Shown here piece by piece: positions 15,937 through 25,335 of a DNA stretch of 64,000 nucleotides. Within the stretch, counting starts at the first letter, position 1. Every line of letters starts with the position of its first letter. The notes beneath the pieces were generated by a model, which worked only from the letters and a program-made list of their open reading frames with translations, had not been told where the DNA came from and did not search any database. The position numbers were made by a program, and so were the translations under genes. This stretch comes from Fodinibius salicampi (GTDB taxonomy: Bacteria > Bacteroidota > Rhodothermia > Balneolales > Balneolaceae), in contig NZ_BAABRS010000004.1 of NCBI RefSeq assembly GCF_039545095.1, positions 340,952 through 404,951 on the forward strand, given 5' to 3'.

Positions 15937-17679
15937 TTATTCATCACCAGTTAACTCATTGATAATGGTATCCATCTTACCTTCGAGTTGTTCAGTGACC
16001 GTGTCGAACGCATCAATACTGTTAAGTTCGGTATTGACACTACAATAAAACTTAATTTTGGGTTCGGTTCCTGAAGGACGAACTGATACAATGGAACCAT
16101 CTTCAGTAATAAACTGTAAGACATTGGAAGAGGGGAGTCCTATATCCTCGGTTTTACCAGTTGTTATATTTTTGGCTTTGCTGCTTTTATAATCCTTAAT
16201 GACTACAACCTCCGATCCGGCCAGTGATTTGGGAGGATCTTCGCGGTAGTTTTTTAACATTTGCTGAATTTCCGAAGCTCCTTCACGTCCCCGCTTATAA
16301 ACAGAAACCAGCTTTTCCCTGAAATAGCCATACTGTTGATAAATGTCCAACAGTGTTTCATACAGGCTGCTGCCTTTGTCTTTGTAGTAGGCGGCCATTT
16401 CGGCGATGATGACAGCAGATACAACAGCATCTTTATCACGTACATGTTCGCCAATCAGGTAACCGTAACTCTCTTCACCCCCGGCTATAAACTGCTTCTC
16501 ATCTTCAAGTTTCGTCATTAGTTCGCCGATGTACTTGAAGCCAGTTAGCGTATTGAAACACTCTACATCGTAATGATCGGCGATGCGATCAATGAGGTAG
16601 GTCGTTACAATGGTCTTGACAATATATTCATTGCCGCTCAGCTTATTGGCTTCCTGCCACGCATTGAGCATATAATTGATAATAAGCGTACCGGTCTGAT
16701 TACCGTTAAGCAGTATCCATTCCCCGTTATTATCTTTAACGGCAATACCTACCCGGTCGGCATCCGGATCGGTTGCCATAACCAATTCAGCATCAATTTT
16801 TTTGGCTTTATCCAGGGCCATCGACAGGGCTTCCTTTTCTTCGGGGTTAGGCAGTTCCACCGTCGGGAAATTTCCATCATAGACCATCTGTTCCTCAACC
16901 AGCGATACATTTTCAAAGCCGTAACGTTCCAGAGCCGGAGGCACTAATACCCCTGAAGTGCCGTGAATAGGAGAAAAGACAATACTTAAATCTTTTTGAC
17001 GCTCAATGGCATCGCGCGATATAGAAAGTTTTTTAATGGTATCCAGGTAGCGGTTATCTATCTCCTCTCCGATCAGCTCTATTTTTTCTTCATTACCTTC
17101 AAACGCGATTTCCTGTACATCTTCAATATTCTGGACTTCCTCCATCACCATCTTATCCTGAGGTGATACCAGTTGACCACCATCAGCCCCATAAGCTTTA
17201 TAGCCATTGTATTCTTTGGGATTATGGGAGGCGGTAAGCATAACGCCTCCATGACATTTCAGTTCCCTAATGGCATAAGAGAGTTCAGGGGTCGGACGTA
17301 ATCCATCGAATAGATAAACATAGATACCATTATCAGAAAAGATATCAGCGACTACGCGGGCCAGGGTTTCCGAATTATTGCGACAGTCATGGGCGATAGC
17401 CACACTGATCTGTTCGTCTGGATAGTTCTTTTTCAGGAAGTTACTGAATCCCTGAGTAGCCATTCCAAAGGTATATTTATTTACACGATTGGGACCTATC
17501 CCCATAATTCCCCTGATGCCTCCCGTACCAAACTCCAAATCTTTATAAAAGGCATCTGCCAGTTCTTCATACTGTTCGTTCTCTAACTTTGAGCGAATTT
17601 CGGCTTTGGTCTGTTCATCGTAGTTACCCTTTAGCCATTGGTCAACTTTTTCCTGAATAGCCGGATCTAATGATTCCAT
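15937..17679 (-). CDS. Phosphohexomutase (phosphoglucomutase/phosphomannomutase family)
   Basis: It interconverts hexose 1- and 6-phosphates. 580 residues, the longer PgmB/ManB-like form common in Firmicutes and Bacteroidota. Visible are GTGGIRGIMGIGPNRVN (about 50-66), the phosphoserine loop MLTASHNPKEYNGYK, the metal site ATDPDADRVGIAV, the sugar-binding GGEESYGY and the C-terminal phosphate loop RPSGTEPKIK. Substrate preference between glucose and mannose phosphates cannot be read from sequence. Monocistronic or loosely linked to lgt. Confidence 0.92.
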   Translation of the reverse strand: MESLDPAIQEKVDQWLKGNYDEQTKAEIRSKLENEQYEELADAFYKDLEFGTGGIRGIMGIGPNRVNKYTFGMATQGFSNFLKKNYPDEQISVAIAHDCRNNSETLARVVADIFSDNGIYVYLFDGLRPTPELSYAIRELKCHGGVMLTASHNPKEYNGYKAYGADGGQLVSPQDKMVMEEVQNIEDVQEIAFEGNEEKIELIGEEIDNRYLDTIKKLSISRDAIERQKDLSIVFSPIHGTSGVLVPPALERYGFENVSLVEEQMVYDGNFPTVELPNPEEKEALSMALDKAKKIDAELVMATDPDADRVGIAVKDNNGEWILLNGNQTGTLIINYMLNAWQEANKLSGNEYIVKTIVTTYLIDRIADHYDVECFNTLTGFKYIGELMTKLEDEKQFIAGGEESYGYLIGEHVRDKDAVVSAVIIAEMAAYYKDKGSSLYETLLDIYQQYGYFREKLVSVYKRGREGASEIQQMLKNYREDPPKSLAGSEVVVIKDYKSSKAKNITTGKTEDIGLPSSNVLQFITEDGSIVSVRPSGTEPKIKFYCSVNTELNSIDAFDTVTEQLEGKMDTIINELTGDE

Positions 17680-17793
17680 AACAGTACGATTTAGAATTTG
17701 ATAATGTTTATCTTTGGTATCAGTAAAAGGAAAGTACTATTTCAATTCCATTATTTCTAATATCAGCCAGATTTGTAAAGTCTTTCATATATG

Positions 17794-18828
17794 TTATGAT
17801 TCTCTTTGCCAATCTACTTTCTTAACGAGCAGCCACAGACCAATAATTATTAACGGAAGACTCAACCATTGTCCCATATTTATAGACCAATTGCTTGCAA
17901 AGGCCGCTTGATTAATTTTTGTAAACTCAAGCAGAAACCGGCCACTGAACAGGAGTGCTAAAAAGCTACCGAAAAGAGCACCTTCCGGTGGACGAGACTG
18001 ATATTTTTTGTAAACAACCCATAGTATGATAAAGATCACAATACAAAGTAGAGCCTCATAGAGCATGGTCGGATGTCGGGGCAGCATTTGTTCAGTAGCA
18101 CTAAGCCCCCTTGCATTTTCAAAGACCACTGCCCAGGGCAAATCAGTAGTACGGCCAATAATTTCCGAGTTAACAAAATTTCCTGTACGGATGAAAGCCC
18201 CGCCTATAGCCACAACAATAACTACACGATCAGCAAGCCAGAGGAAGTTCATCTCTCTGACTTTATTTATATACAAATACATAGCTAAAATGATACCGAT
18301 GGCAGCTCCATGACTGGCCAGTCCACCATTCCATATTGCCAGAATTTGAGAGGGGTACCGAAAATAAAAAGCAGGATCATAGAAGAGTACATGGCCGAGG
18401 CGGGCCCCAACCACGGTGCCAATCATAACGTATGTAAGTAACTTGTCGAGTTCTTCTTGGGTACGCCCTGAAACCGTATACATTTGCTGCATAAGAATGT
18501 ATCCAACCACAAAAGAGGAGGCAAAGAGCAGTCCATACCAGCGCGGTTGTATAGGCCCGATTTGACTAAATGTAGGGGAGGGGAGAATCTGGAAGATCAG
18601 TTGTCCTAAGATAAATGAACCCAGAATGAGGGTCCAGAATTTCCACTGTGGGATGTCCGGATCTTCCCGGTCCGAAAGATTATCGGGGATCAGTTTCTGA
18701 TATCCGAAATAGATAAACACAAAGGCAGCGACGATCCCCCAAATAGCTATGGGAAAAGGCAGTTCGATTGTTCCGATGGTAAAAGCAATGGGATCGGCAT
18801 TCCATGTAAAGTAATCGGATGATTGCAT
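17794..18828 (-). CDS. lgt: Prolipoprotein diacylglyceryl transferase Lgt
   Basis: It attaches diacylglycerol to the lipobox Cys of prolipoproteins in the inner membrane. 344 residues with about seven spans. The family signature is present as GGAFIRTGNFVNSEIIGR, with HPTMLYEAL and GGLASHGAAIG; the catalytic Arg and His regions are intact. Slightly longer than the E. coli protein (291). cysS lies 102 bases upstream on the same strand. Several lipoprotein signal peptides in the window are its likely substrates. Confidence 0.93.
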   Translation of the reverse strand: MQSSDYFTWNADPIAFTIGTIELPFPIAIWGIVAAFVFIYFGYQKLIPDNLSDREDPDIPQWKFWTLILGSFILGQLIFQILPSPTFSQIGPIQPRWYGLLFASSFVVGYILMQQMYTVSGRTQEELDKLLTYVMIGTVVGARLGHVLFYDPAFYFRYPSQILAIWNGGLASHGAAIGIILAMYLYINKVREMNFLWLADRVVIVVAIGGAFIRTGNFVNSEIIGRTTDLPWAVVFENARGLSATEQMLPRHPTMLYEALLCIVIFIILWVVYKKYQSRPPEGALFGSFLALLFSGRFLLEFTKINQAAFASNWSINMGQWLSLPLIIIGLWLLVKKVDWQRES

Positions 18829-18930
18829 GGGCTAAATTATTATATGTAATGAGTGTTGAATAATATTTTCTGGTTTGGATATTGGTAATGGTATCTCCCT
18901 TGACTCGGGAAGGATGGACGGAGATACAAA

Positions 18931-20385
18931 TTAATACTCAATCTTATAATCTGTACCGTCTGGGTTGTCCATTAATTCAATGCCCATTTCATTTAGATTA
19001 TTGCGAATGGTATCAGCCAGTTCAAAGTTTTTGTCCTTGCGAGCCTGATTACGCAATTCGATAAGCAGTTCTACAAGCTGTTCTGTTTTGTCAGTATCTC
19101 CGGAAGTCGAGTCGGTTTTAGGCCATAACCCTAGTACATCCTCTACAAAGTCATGCAGAAACTGACCTATTTCCTCAATATTTTCAGGAGTGTCATCACT
19201 GTTTATACGTTTCCGAATTTTTTTCAGCTCTTCGAACAGGAGGGCGATGGATTGGGCCGTATTGAAATCGTCATTAAGCTTTGACTCCAGATCGGTACGC
19301 AAATGATCCAAATCATATTTTCCACCGGATCCTTTACTTGCTGAGTCAATGGTTAACAGCATTTCCTGAAGGTTGTGCAACCCGTTCTCTGCCCCGGCAA
19401 GTGCATCTTCCGAAAAATCGGTAGTGCTTCGGTAGTGACTTTGTAACAAAAAGAAGCGAATAACCTGGGGATCCCAGGCACGGCTCAGAAGTTCATGGTC
19501 GCCAGAGAAGAATTCATCGAGTGAAATAGCATTTCCAAGAGATTTACCCATCTTTTGCCCCTCGAGCGTTACCATATTGTTGTGCATCCAGTAGTTTGCA
19601 AAAGGTTCGTCATAAGCGCATTCGCTCTGGGCAATTTCGCATTCGTGATGGGGAAACTGGTTGTCCATTCCACCTCCGTGGATATCAAAATGCTCTCCCA
19701 GATATTTGGTTGACATTGCTGAGCATTCAATATGCCAGCCGGGATATCCCATTCCCCAGGGAGAGGGCCACTTCATGATGTGGCCGTCATCTGCTTTTTT
19801 CCAAAGGGCAAAGTCCTCGGGAGATTGTTTATCACTAGCAGTTTCAATACGCATCCCGCTTTCTTGGTCTTCTACAGTCCGCCCACTTAGTTTTCCATAA
19901 TTTTCATCTGAGGATACATCAAAATAGACGTTGCCGTTTGTTTCGTAAGCGTGGCCGTTTTCAAGGAGCTTTTTGACGATCTCAATCTGTTCGATAATAT
20001 GACCTGTAGCACGTGGTGAGATATCCGGCCGCTCAATTCCGAGCTTATCCATGTCTCGGAAGTAATTATAGGTGTATTTCTCGGCCAGGGCCATCGGTTC
20101 TACTTTTTCAATTTTGGCCTGTTTTTCCAGCTTGTCTTCTCCTTGATCAGCATCATCAGTTAGGTGTCCTACATCTGTAATATTTTGGACATATCGTACT
20201 TTATGACCGAGATAGCGCAGGTAACGAACCACAATGTCAAATGAAACATAGCTTTTGGCATGGCCCAGGTGGGAATCTCCGTAAACAGTGGGTCCGCAAA
20301 CATATATTCCTACGAAGCCGTCGGTAATAGGTTCAAACTTTTCTTTCTCTCGGCTTAAAGTATTGTAAATATGTAGATCATCCAT
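18931..20385 (-). CDS. cysS: Cysteine-tRNA ligase CysS
   Basis: A class I aminoacyl-tRNA synthetase. 484 residues. CGPTVYGDSHLGHAKSYVSFD holds the zinc Cys and the HIGH-type motif HLGH. WHIECSAMS and HGGGMDNQFPHHECEIAQSE provide the other zinc ligands. The KMSKS loop reads KMGKSLGN, a known variant in this phylum. The C-terminal DALR-type domain ends DNPDGTDYKIEY. Upstream is a 470-base gap leading to the divergent protease gene. Confidence 0.96.
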   Translation of the reverse strand: MDDLHIYNTLSREKEKFEPITDGFVGIYVCGPTVYGDSHLGHAKSYVSFDIVVRYLRYLGHKVRYVQNITDVGHLTDDADQGEDKLEKQAKIEKVEPMALAEKYTYNYFRDMDKLGIERPDISPRATGHIIEQIEIVKKLLENGHAYETNGNVYFDVSSDENYGKLSGRTVEDQESGMRIETASDKQSPEDFALWKKADDGHIMKWPSPWGMGYPGWHIECSAMSTKYLGEHFDIHGGGMDNQFPHHECEIAQSECAYDEPFANYWMHNNMVTLEGQKMGKSLGNAISLDEFFSGDHELLSRAWDPQVIRFFLLQSHYRSTTDFSEDALAGAENGLHNLQEMLLTIDSASKGSGGKYDLDHLRTDLESKLNDDFNTAQSIALLFEELKKIRKRINSDDTPENIEEIGQFLHDFVEDVLGLWPKTDSTSGDTDKTEQLVELLIELRNQARKDKNFELADTIRNNLNEMGIELMDNPDGTDYKIEY

Positions 20386-20497
20386 TGAACAACGAGCAAT
20401 TATATAATATTCTAAATATGTACGAATGCAAAGATAACGCTTACCATGGAGAGTTGATAGTGGGGCAACTGAGTAGTGTAATAAACATCCCTATTCC
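20386..20497. other. Spacer between cysS and the protease promoter
   Basis: The first part of the 474-base gap between the divergent cysS and protease genes. It should carry the cysS promoter on the minus strand; no consensus was identified with confidence. Confidence 0.4.
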
Positions 20498-20526
20498 TTG
20501 TAGGATTTAATACTCAGATAGTTTTG
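20498..20526 (+). promoter_or_regulatory. Probable promoter of the lone protease gene (TTG-N18-TAGTTTTG)
   Basis: TTG (20498-20500), an 18-base spacer and TAGTTTTG (20519-20526) match TTG/TAnnTTTG with the same spacing as the lepA promoter. Transcription from here would give a leader of about 325 bases before the ATG at 20860. Confidence 0.45.
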
Positions 20527-20859
20527 AATGAAGGTATAGCTCCTTTAAAGAATAGGTATCTTTTCATCGACTGATGCGCTAAATTGGTTAGAAAGCAGTT
20601 CCAGATTGGAATTAACATTGAGAGATTAACACTAAGTCGAAGCAAAAAGGCCTATTTAGCCATTTTATTTTCTATATAGCTGATCCTTATAACTGTTTAT
20701 GCTTAATGTAGTTAATCCTATTTAGCCTTTCCGGAATACTAAACTTATTTATTAATGGAATAAATAAGTTGTAAGGATTGGCCTTCCTGAGGATCTTACT
20801 TATGTATCTCTTATATAAAGAGAGCGCATATTTCAAAAAAAATAAAAGGAGGTGTTGAT
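20527..20859 (+). promoter_or_regulatory. Long structured 5' leader of the protease gene
   Basis: An 11-base direct repeat, CCTATTTAGCC, occurs at 20651-20661 and 20717-20727. A perfect 12-base hairpin AACTTATTTATT / AATAAATAAGTT (20742-20770, loop AATGG) lies inside a possible outer stem AATCCT (20714-20719) / AGGATT (20773-20778). The leader ends with AAAGGAGGTG, an almost complete anti-16S match, 6 bases before the ATG. No known riboswitch class was recognised, and no T run follows the hairpin. Confidence 0.45.
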
Positions 20860-21984
20860 ATGAAATCAACTGATCCATTAAGAATTGATAAGTTAAAGGA
20901 AATAACGTTCGAGAAGCCCAAAGAGCCTGAACAGCAGTTTGAAGAGGTTAACGTAAGTTCATTTACGCTACCGAAAGGAGCAGAACCGAGACTTAAACGT
21001 AACTGGGAACAACCCGGCTCATATAATGTAGTTGTGGAGCTTGAAAGCAAGCATATAGAATATGAAAAAGAGCAACTCATTAAGCCAACACCTGTTCCGA
21101 GGATACCAGTCACACCGCTAGGTAAAGATTGCTTAAGACAGTTTGGGGATGTGGAATCTATTATTGGCAAGAAAAGAGCCTCTGCACCCGGCCGTTTTTT
21201 TCCGGAGAAGTCAAAGATTGATCTTGAGTTAGCCAGGGAATTCAAACGGCGAAGCAGAGGAGAAGATCGACCGACCAATATTTTTGGTACGGACGAACGA
21301 TATATATACCAGGATACCAGTTTCCCGTGGCGTACGGTGGGAAGAGTATGGACTGAAACCGGTGCATGTACAGGATGTACAATCGGGCCGCGATTGGTAT
21401 TAACTGCAAGCCATTGTATAAATTGGAAGAGCGGAGGCGGGGCAGGATGGGTTAAGTTTTCGCCAAGCTATTATAACGGCAATGGTCCATGGGGAGAATT
21501 CTATGCCACGCGGGTTATTTATTGGAATAAAGCCCAGGGTGGTTTATCCGACTTGGAGACTGCATTTGATTATGTAGTATTGGTGATGAATGATTATATC
21601 GGGAACCGAGTAGGATACCCGGGCTACCGGACCTACTCGGAATCTTGGGATGACTTGGGCGTATGGCAGCATATGGGCTATCCCGGAGATCTAACGAGTA
21701 CTCAACGTCCAGCTTATGAGGGAAGTTGCTCTATTTCTTCTATTAGTTCTGAATCAACATCTGGCCAAGAAGGATTTGTACTCGGGCACTTTAATGATGT
21801 TACAGGAGGTCATTCCGGTGGTCCTGTCTGGGGCTGGTGGGATGGAGAAAGTTGGCCCAGGGTAGTAGGTGTTCAAAGTGCGGAATCCAATAATCCGGCT
21901 TTTAATACGTCCGGTGACAATGAGTTTGGAGGTGGTCCGGGTCTTTCGGCACTCATTTCATGGGCGCGTAATAATTACCCTTAA
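20860..21984 (+). CDS. Lone V8/trypsin-like serine protease (S1B-like) without a signal peptide
   Basis: 374 residues. The protease domain starts near 140 (NIFGTDERYIYQDTSFPW, typical of glutamyl endopeptidase-like S1B). It has the catalytic His in LTASHCI, a candidate Asp in TAFDYVVLVM and the nucleophile Ser in GGHSGGPVWG. Residues 1-139 form a charged, low-hydrophobicity region with KPKEPEQQFEE, probably a propeptide or regulatory arm. There is no signal peptide, lipobox or membrane span, unlike most relatives. The start is fixed by an unusually perfect ribosome binding site. It is monocistronic, with a palindrome after the stop. Function and target are unknown; a secreted or injected enzyme using another export route is possible. 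Confidence 0.8.
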   Translation: MKSTDPLRIDKLKEITFEKPKEPEQQFEEVNVSSFTLPKGAEPRLKRNWEQPGSYNVVVELESKHIEYEKEQLIKPTPVPRIPVTPLGKDCLRQFGDVESIIGKKRASAPGRFFPEKSKIDLELAREFKRRSRGEDRPTNIFGTDERYIYQDTSFPWRTVGRVWTETGACTGCTIGPRLVLTASHCINWKSGGGAGWVKFSPSYYNGNGPWGEFYATRVIYWNKAQGGLSDLETAFDYVVLVMNDYIGNRVGYPGYRTYSESWDDLGVWQHMGYPGDLTSTQRPAYEGSCSISSISSESTSGQEGFVLGHFNDVTGGHSGGPVWGWWDGESWPRVVGVQSAESNNPAFNTSGDNEFGGGPGLSALISWARNNYP

Positions 21985-22000
21985 ATTATAACTAAAAGTG

Positions 22001-22030
22001 ATGGGTCCCTTAAATTAATTTGGGACCCAT
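22001..22030. terminator. Hairpin between converging protease and AsmA genes
   Basis: ATGGGTCCC (22001-22009) pairs perfectly with GGGACCCAT (22022-22030) across an AT-rich loop. There is no long T run, but the placement between convergent genes suggests a bidirectional terminator. Confidence 0.6.
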
Positions 22031-22102
22031 AATATATATGTTATTTGCTTTAATTTGGAGTTTATGAAAATTGTTTTCGACTGGCAATAGTACCAGATTT
22101 AT

Positions 22103-25100
22103 TTAATTTCCAGAGGTTGTATCGGCAGTTGTCGTATCTTTGGGTGTGTTTCTGTTAAAAATATTTTTAAGAACATCTCGTCCCTTATCTTTGAAGAAGT
22201 TCTTAATTTTAGGTTCAATTACTTCTTGGTCAGGAGTAACGTTAATATTACTTGGATTGCCGCTTACGCGAAGAGGTAGCATGGTGGTTCCGTCTTCCTG
22301 TTTTAAGGCCTTAAGTGCCCGGTCGGAAATTAGGGATGCGATAGCTTTATCGAAGCGGGAGGGCAGGTAAAGGGTCATTTGATAATCCATTACCTCACTG
22401 ACCAAATGTTTGTTACCATTCAGTTCCACACCAATATTACCACTGGTTAGGCTCAGGTTGTTGATAGTGAATAAGCGATTTTTCAGATTGTAGGAACTCT
22501 CCCATTTATCCAGCGCCATTCTCTGTAGGTTACCGGCGTTAAGTCTCTCGGCCAGTTTTACCTGTACCGGATGTCCTTCAAGAACGGCTTTACTCATTCC
22601 GAAGGTGCCTTTCATAGTTGAAGTGGGAAGCTGTGGTTCCAGGTATACGTTTAACCCGGATTCATAATCCACTTCGGCATTGAAAGTTCCCTCCACATAC
22701 TGGTGTAACTTACTTTTTTCACCCAGTACCGGATATTCTTCGAAAAAAGAACCGGCCCGAAGGTTGTCAAGCTTTCCTGAAAAACTGATTGTGGTTTGAT
22801 CAGGACGCAGGACATCCCACGTCAGCGATCCGGTTGCAGTCCCGCCCAGAAGATTGGCTGTAGCCTGGTCGAGGGCAATTTGTTCGGGAGTGGTAGACGC
22901 GTTGCCCCGAACGTTTGTCATGGTAATGCCGGTAAGGATCATTTCTTTTATGTTGGCATCTACCGTACTTTGCAAATCGGGTAGGTGGATAGGCACCTCT
23001 GTCCTTGTGGTATCAGTCCAGTCAATGAGTTCATCGAGATTGAGATGCGAACTGGAAAAGGAACCCTTCAGGCGGGGAGTAGAAGAACGCTCTTTCGGAT
23101 TCTTCAGATAGGCCATATAGTCCGTTAATGTCCCTTGAATGTTTATGTCTGAGGAGCCCAGGTTAAAGTTAAGCGATGAGAGCGTAGCATTTTGCGGATT
23201 AAGTTTCAGCTTGCCGTTAAGGTTGCTAACCGGCTGCACAAGGTTGTCGCCCGCCATGTTGACTTCCTGTAAACTAATATCTCCGTTTAGTTGTAGCTCG
23301 TCTGGTTGATTTAGTGGACCGCGGGCCCGAATATTGAGATCTCCCACTCCATTGAGAGTCGTAATACCGGGTTCCAGGTTATAGTAATTAGTAATTTCCT
23401 GTAGCATTGCTTTACCTGATATATTCAGGTCAATAGACCGGTTGTCGCTTAGATAGTTGGTAATAGTTCCATCAGCAGAGAGATTATTATCTCCGGTAAT
23501 GAATGATGCTTCCGAAATATTGAGTGTAGGTCCGTTTAGGGTAGAGTTGAAAGTAATTTCCTGAATAGGATTATCGAGTGATTTGTGCTCAATGAGTCCA
23601 TTGGATAATTTAATTGTTCCTTTTTGCACCGCTCGTTCAATTTGGTCGGCCTGTCCATTTAGAATAGCCTGTGCAGTGAGTATACCCTCCATTCGAAGTG
23701 TATCTTCATCGATCGGATAGAATTCCTTAATAGTGGCAAGATTAAACTTCAGATTGGTATCCATATTGATATACCGGTTCTTTTCGTCCAGCAGGTGTTG
23801 TATTTCTCCGTTGGCCGAAAGAGAGTTTTCGGCTGCCTGTAGATCCAGGCTATTAATTGTGAACAGTTCCTGAGTTCCGGCCGCATCGACATTGATATTC
23901 CGTATTGCTTCGGGTACGTCTTGGTATTTAAGCAAGCCATCGGCCAGCATTGCTTTACCATCAAAAATGGTATTTTCAGGCTGATCGAGCTGTCCCTCTG
24001 CATTGGCATCTATGTCGAGCTGTCCCCCCAATTGTTCGATATCCATTTCAGAAATATCATAGAACTGATCCACGGTAGAAAGATCCACGTCCGCCACAAA
24101 ATCCAAGTCAAAAGTACCGTTGCCTTCCAGTGGATTATCAAGGGTACCTGAGCCGTTCAGTGAATTGGCACCTGCAATGGCGTTGAAAGTTTGTATTGTT
24201 ACCAATTCATTCGTGGCATTAGCGGAAATTTGAATATCTTCAATAGGTTGAGGCAAGTCTGGATCTTTCAGGTAGCCATCTTCTACATTAACCCGAACAT
24301 CAAAACGGGGAATAGAATCGGCCGTTATGGGGCCTTGTACCGAACCACCCAGATCGAGTGTCCCGCTTGATTCAAGTCCCTCAATAGATTCTGCGTAGGT
24401 TTCGGGCACTAACCGGAGCAGATTTCCAAAGTTATCGGTTGAAGAGTTAAACTTCAGATCAACGGTAAAGGCTTCGCTCCAGTTGCTGAGTGAACCGGTA
24501 AGATCCATTTCCAGGCCCCGAACAGCAAGCGTACCTTCAGTAATCCTGACCTGTTCGCTGCCTGTATGAATAACCGATTCTTGTGTCAGGCGTACAGGTA
24601 ATCCGCTTAGATATTCTGTACTGTCAACGGTAGCATGAAATGCGCCTACCTGCATATCAATGCTGCTTTGAATAGAATCGGCATAGGCCAGGGAAATATC
24701 GCCATCCACGTCATCCAGATATACAGAAGTATTAGAGGTAAAGTCGCAATAGCCAAACTGCCCGTCGGTTACTTTAAAATAGGGGATGCTAATATCATAC
24801 CCTGCTGATGAGGTATCGGTTTCTTCATTCCCTGGTAAAAAATCCAGATTAGTCGTGCTGTCGGCATATAGCTTGTACGTAAATTGAGGCTTGGTGAGGG
24901 TCAGTTCAGTAATATTAATCTCGTTTCGGAAGAGGGGAAAGAGTTTTACTCCCGCTACCAGCTGTTCCATTGACAGGAGGGTATCCTCTTCAGTGTCGCC
25001 GGGGATGCGGAGATTGTTTACTTCAAGTCCGGGATTGGGAAATGTTTTAAAAAGAGCAAGAGACATCGATTCCACCTGAACAGTGCGACCCACCGATTCA

Positions 25101-25222
25101 TTGATATAGGGCATCAGGGTATCTCGGAGCCGATCATCCGTGAAATAAAGGTTCAATCCAATAACAAAGAGTAATAGGACTAACGCTACCGCTCCTGCAA
25201 TCTTGAGAAATGTTTTCATCAT
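22103..25222 (-). CDS. AsmA-family envelope protein
   Basis: 1039 residues. One N-terminal membrane span (MMKTFLKIAGAVALVLLLFV) is followed by an AsmA N-terminal domain (VGRTVQVESMSLALFKTFPNPGLEVNNLRI). Repeating beta-strand units follow, with the recurrent pattern of a DGxLK- or NGxIxH-type strand and SLNGSGTLDN-type turns. An AsmA-like C-terminal domain lies near 830-1010. Relatives form long grooves thought to carry phospholipids between inner and outer membranes. The divergent pcm gene starts about 110 bases upstream. Confidence 0.85.
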   Translation of the reverse strand: MMKTFLKIAGAVALVLLLFVIGLNLYFTDDRLRDTLMPYINESVGRTVQVESMSLALFKTFPNPGLEVNNLRIPGDTEEDTLLSMEQLVAGVKLFPLFRNEINITELTLTKPQFTYKLYADSTTNLDFLPGNEETDTSSAGYDISIPYFKVTDGQFGYCDFTSNTSVYLDDVDGDISLAYADSIQSSIDMQVGAFHATVDSTEYLSGLPVRLTQESVIHTGSEQVRITEGTLAVRGLEMDLTGSLSNWSEAFTVDLKFNSSTDNFGNLLRLVPETYAESIEGLESSGTLDLGGSVQGPITADSIPRFDVRVNVEDGYLKDPDLPQPIEDIQISANATNELVTIQTFNAIAGANSLNGSGTLDNPLEGNGTFDLDFVADVDLSTVDQFYDISEMDIEQLGGQLDIDANAEGQLDQPENTIFDGKAMLADGLLKYQDVPEAIRNINVDAAGTQELFTINSLDLQAAENSLSANGEIQHLLDEKNRYINMDTNLKFNLATIKEFYPIDEDTLRMEGILTAQAILNGQADQIERAVQKGTIKLSNGLIEHKSLDNPIQEITFNSTLNGPTLNISEASFITGDNNLSADGTITNYLSDNRSIDLNISGKAMLQEITNYYNLEPGITTLNGVGDLNIRARGPLNQPDELQLNGDISLQEVNMAGDNLVQPVSNLNGKLKLNPQNATLSSLNFNLGSSDINIQGTLTDYMAYLKNPKERSSTPRLKGSFSSSHLNLDELIDWTDTTRTEVPIHLPDLQSTVDANIKEMILTGITMTNVRGNASTTPEQIALDQATANLLGGTATGSLTWDVLRPDQTTISFSGKLDNLRAGSFFEEYPVLGEKSKLHQYVEGTFNAEVDYESGLNVYLEPQLPTSTMKGTFGMSKAVLEGHPVQVKLAERLNAGNLQRMALDKWESSYNLKNRLFTINNLSLTSGNIGVELNGNKHLVSEVMDYQMTLYLPSRFDKAIASLISDRALKALKQEDGTTMLPLRVSGNPSNINVTPDQEVIEPKIKNFFKDKGRDVLKNIFNRNTPKDTTTADTTSGN

Positions 25223-25335
25223 ATAGTCGTTTGTTTTATGACTTGATAAGGTACAATAAAGTCGATTTTATTCCCTCAAGTTCCTTATGTTATAAAATAA
25301 CATTTAACGCATGTAAAACAGCAATTATTCGATCT

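Noticed and set aside
20742..20770. Hairpin before the protease as a transcription terminator
   Set aside because: No T run follows it on either strand, so it is reported as leader structure instead.
20811..21278. 155-codon minus-strand frame opposite the protease gene
   Set aside because: Ser-rich shadow of the protease N-terminal region, with no recognisable domain.
25210..25335. Upstream extension of pcm
   Set aside because: It would overlap the divergent AsmA start and adds a non-conserved N-terminus; the ATG at 25336 gives the normal length.
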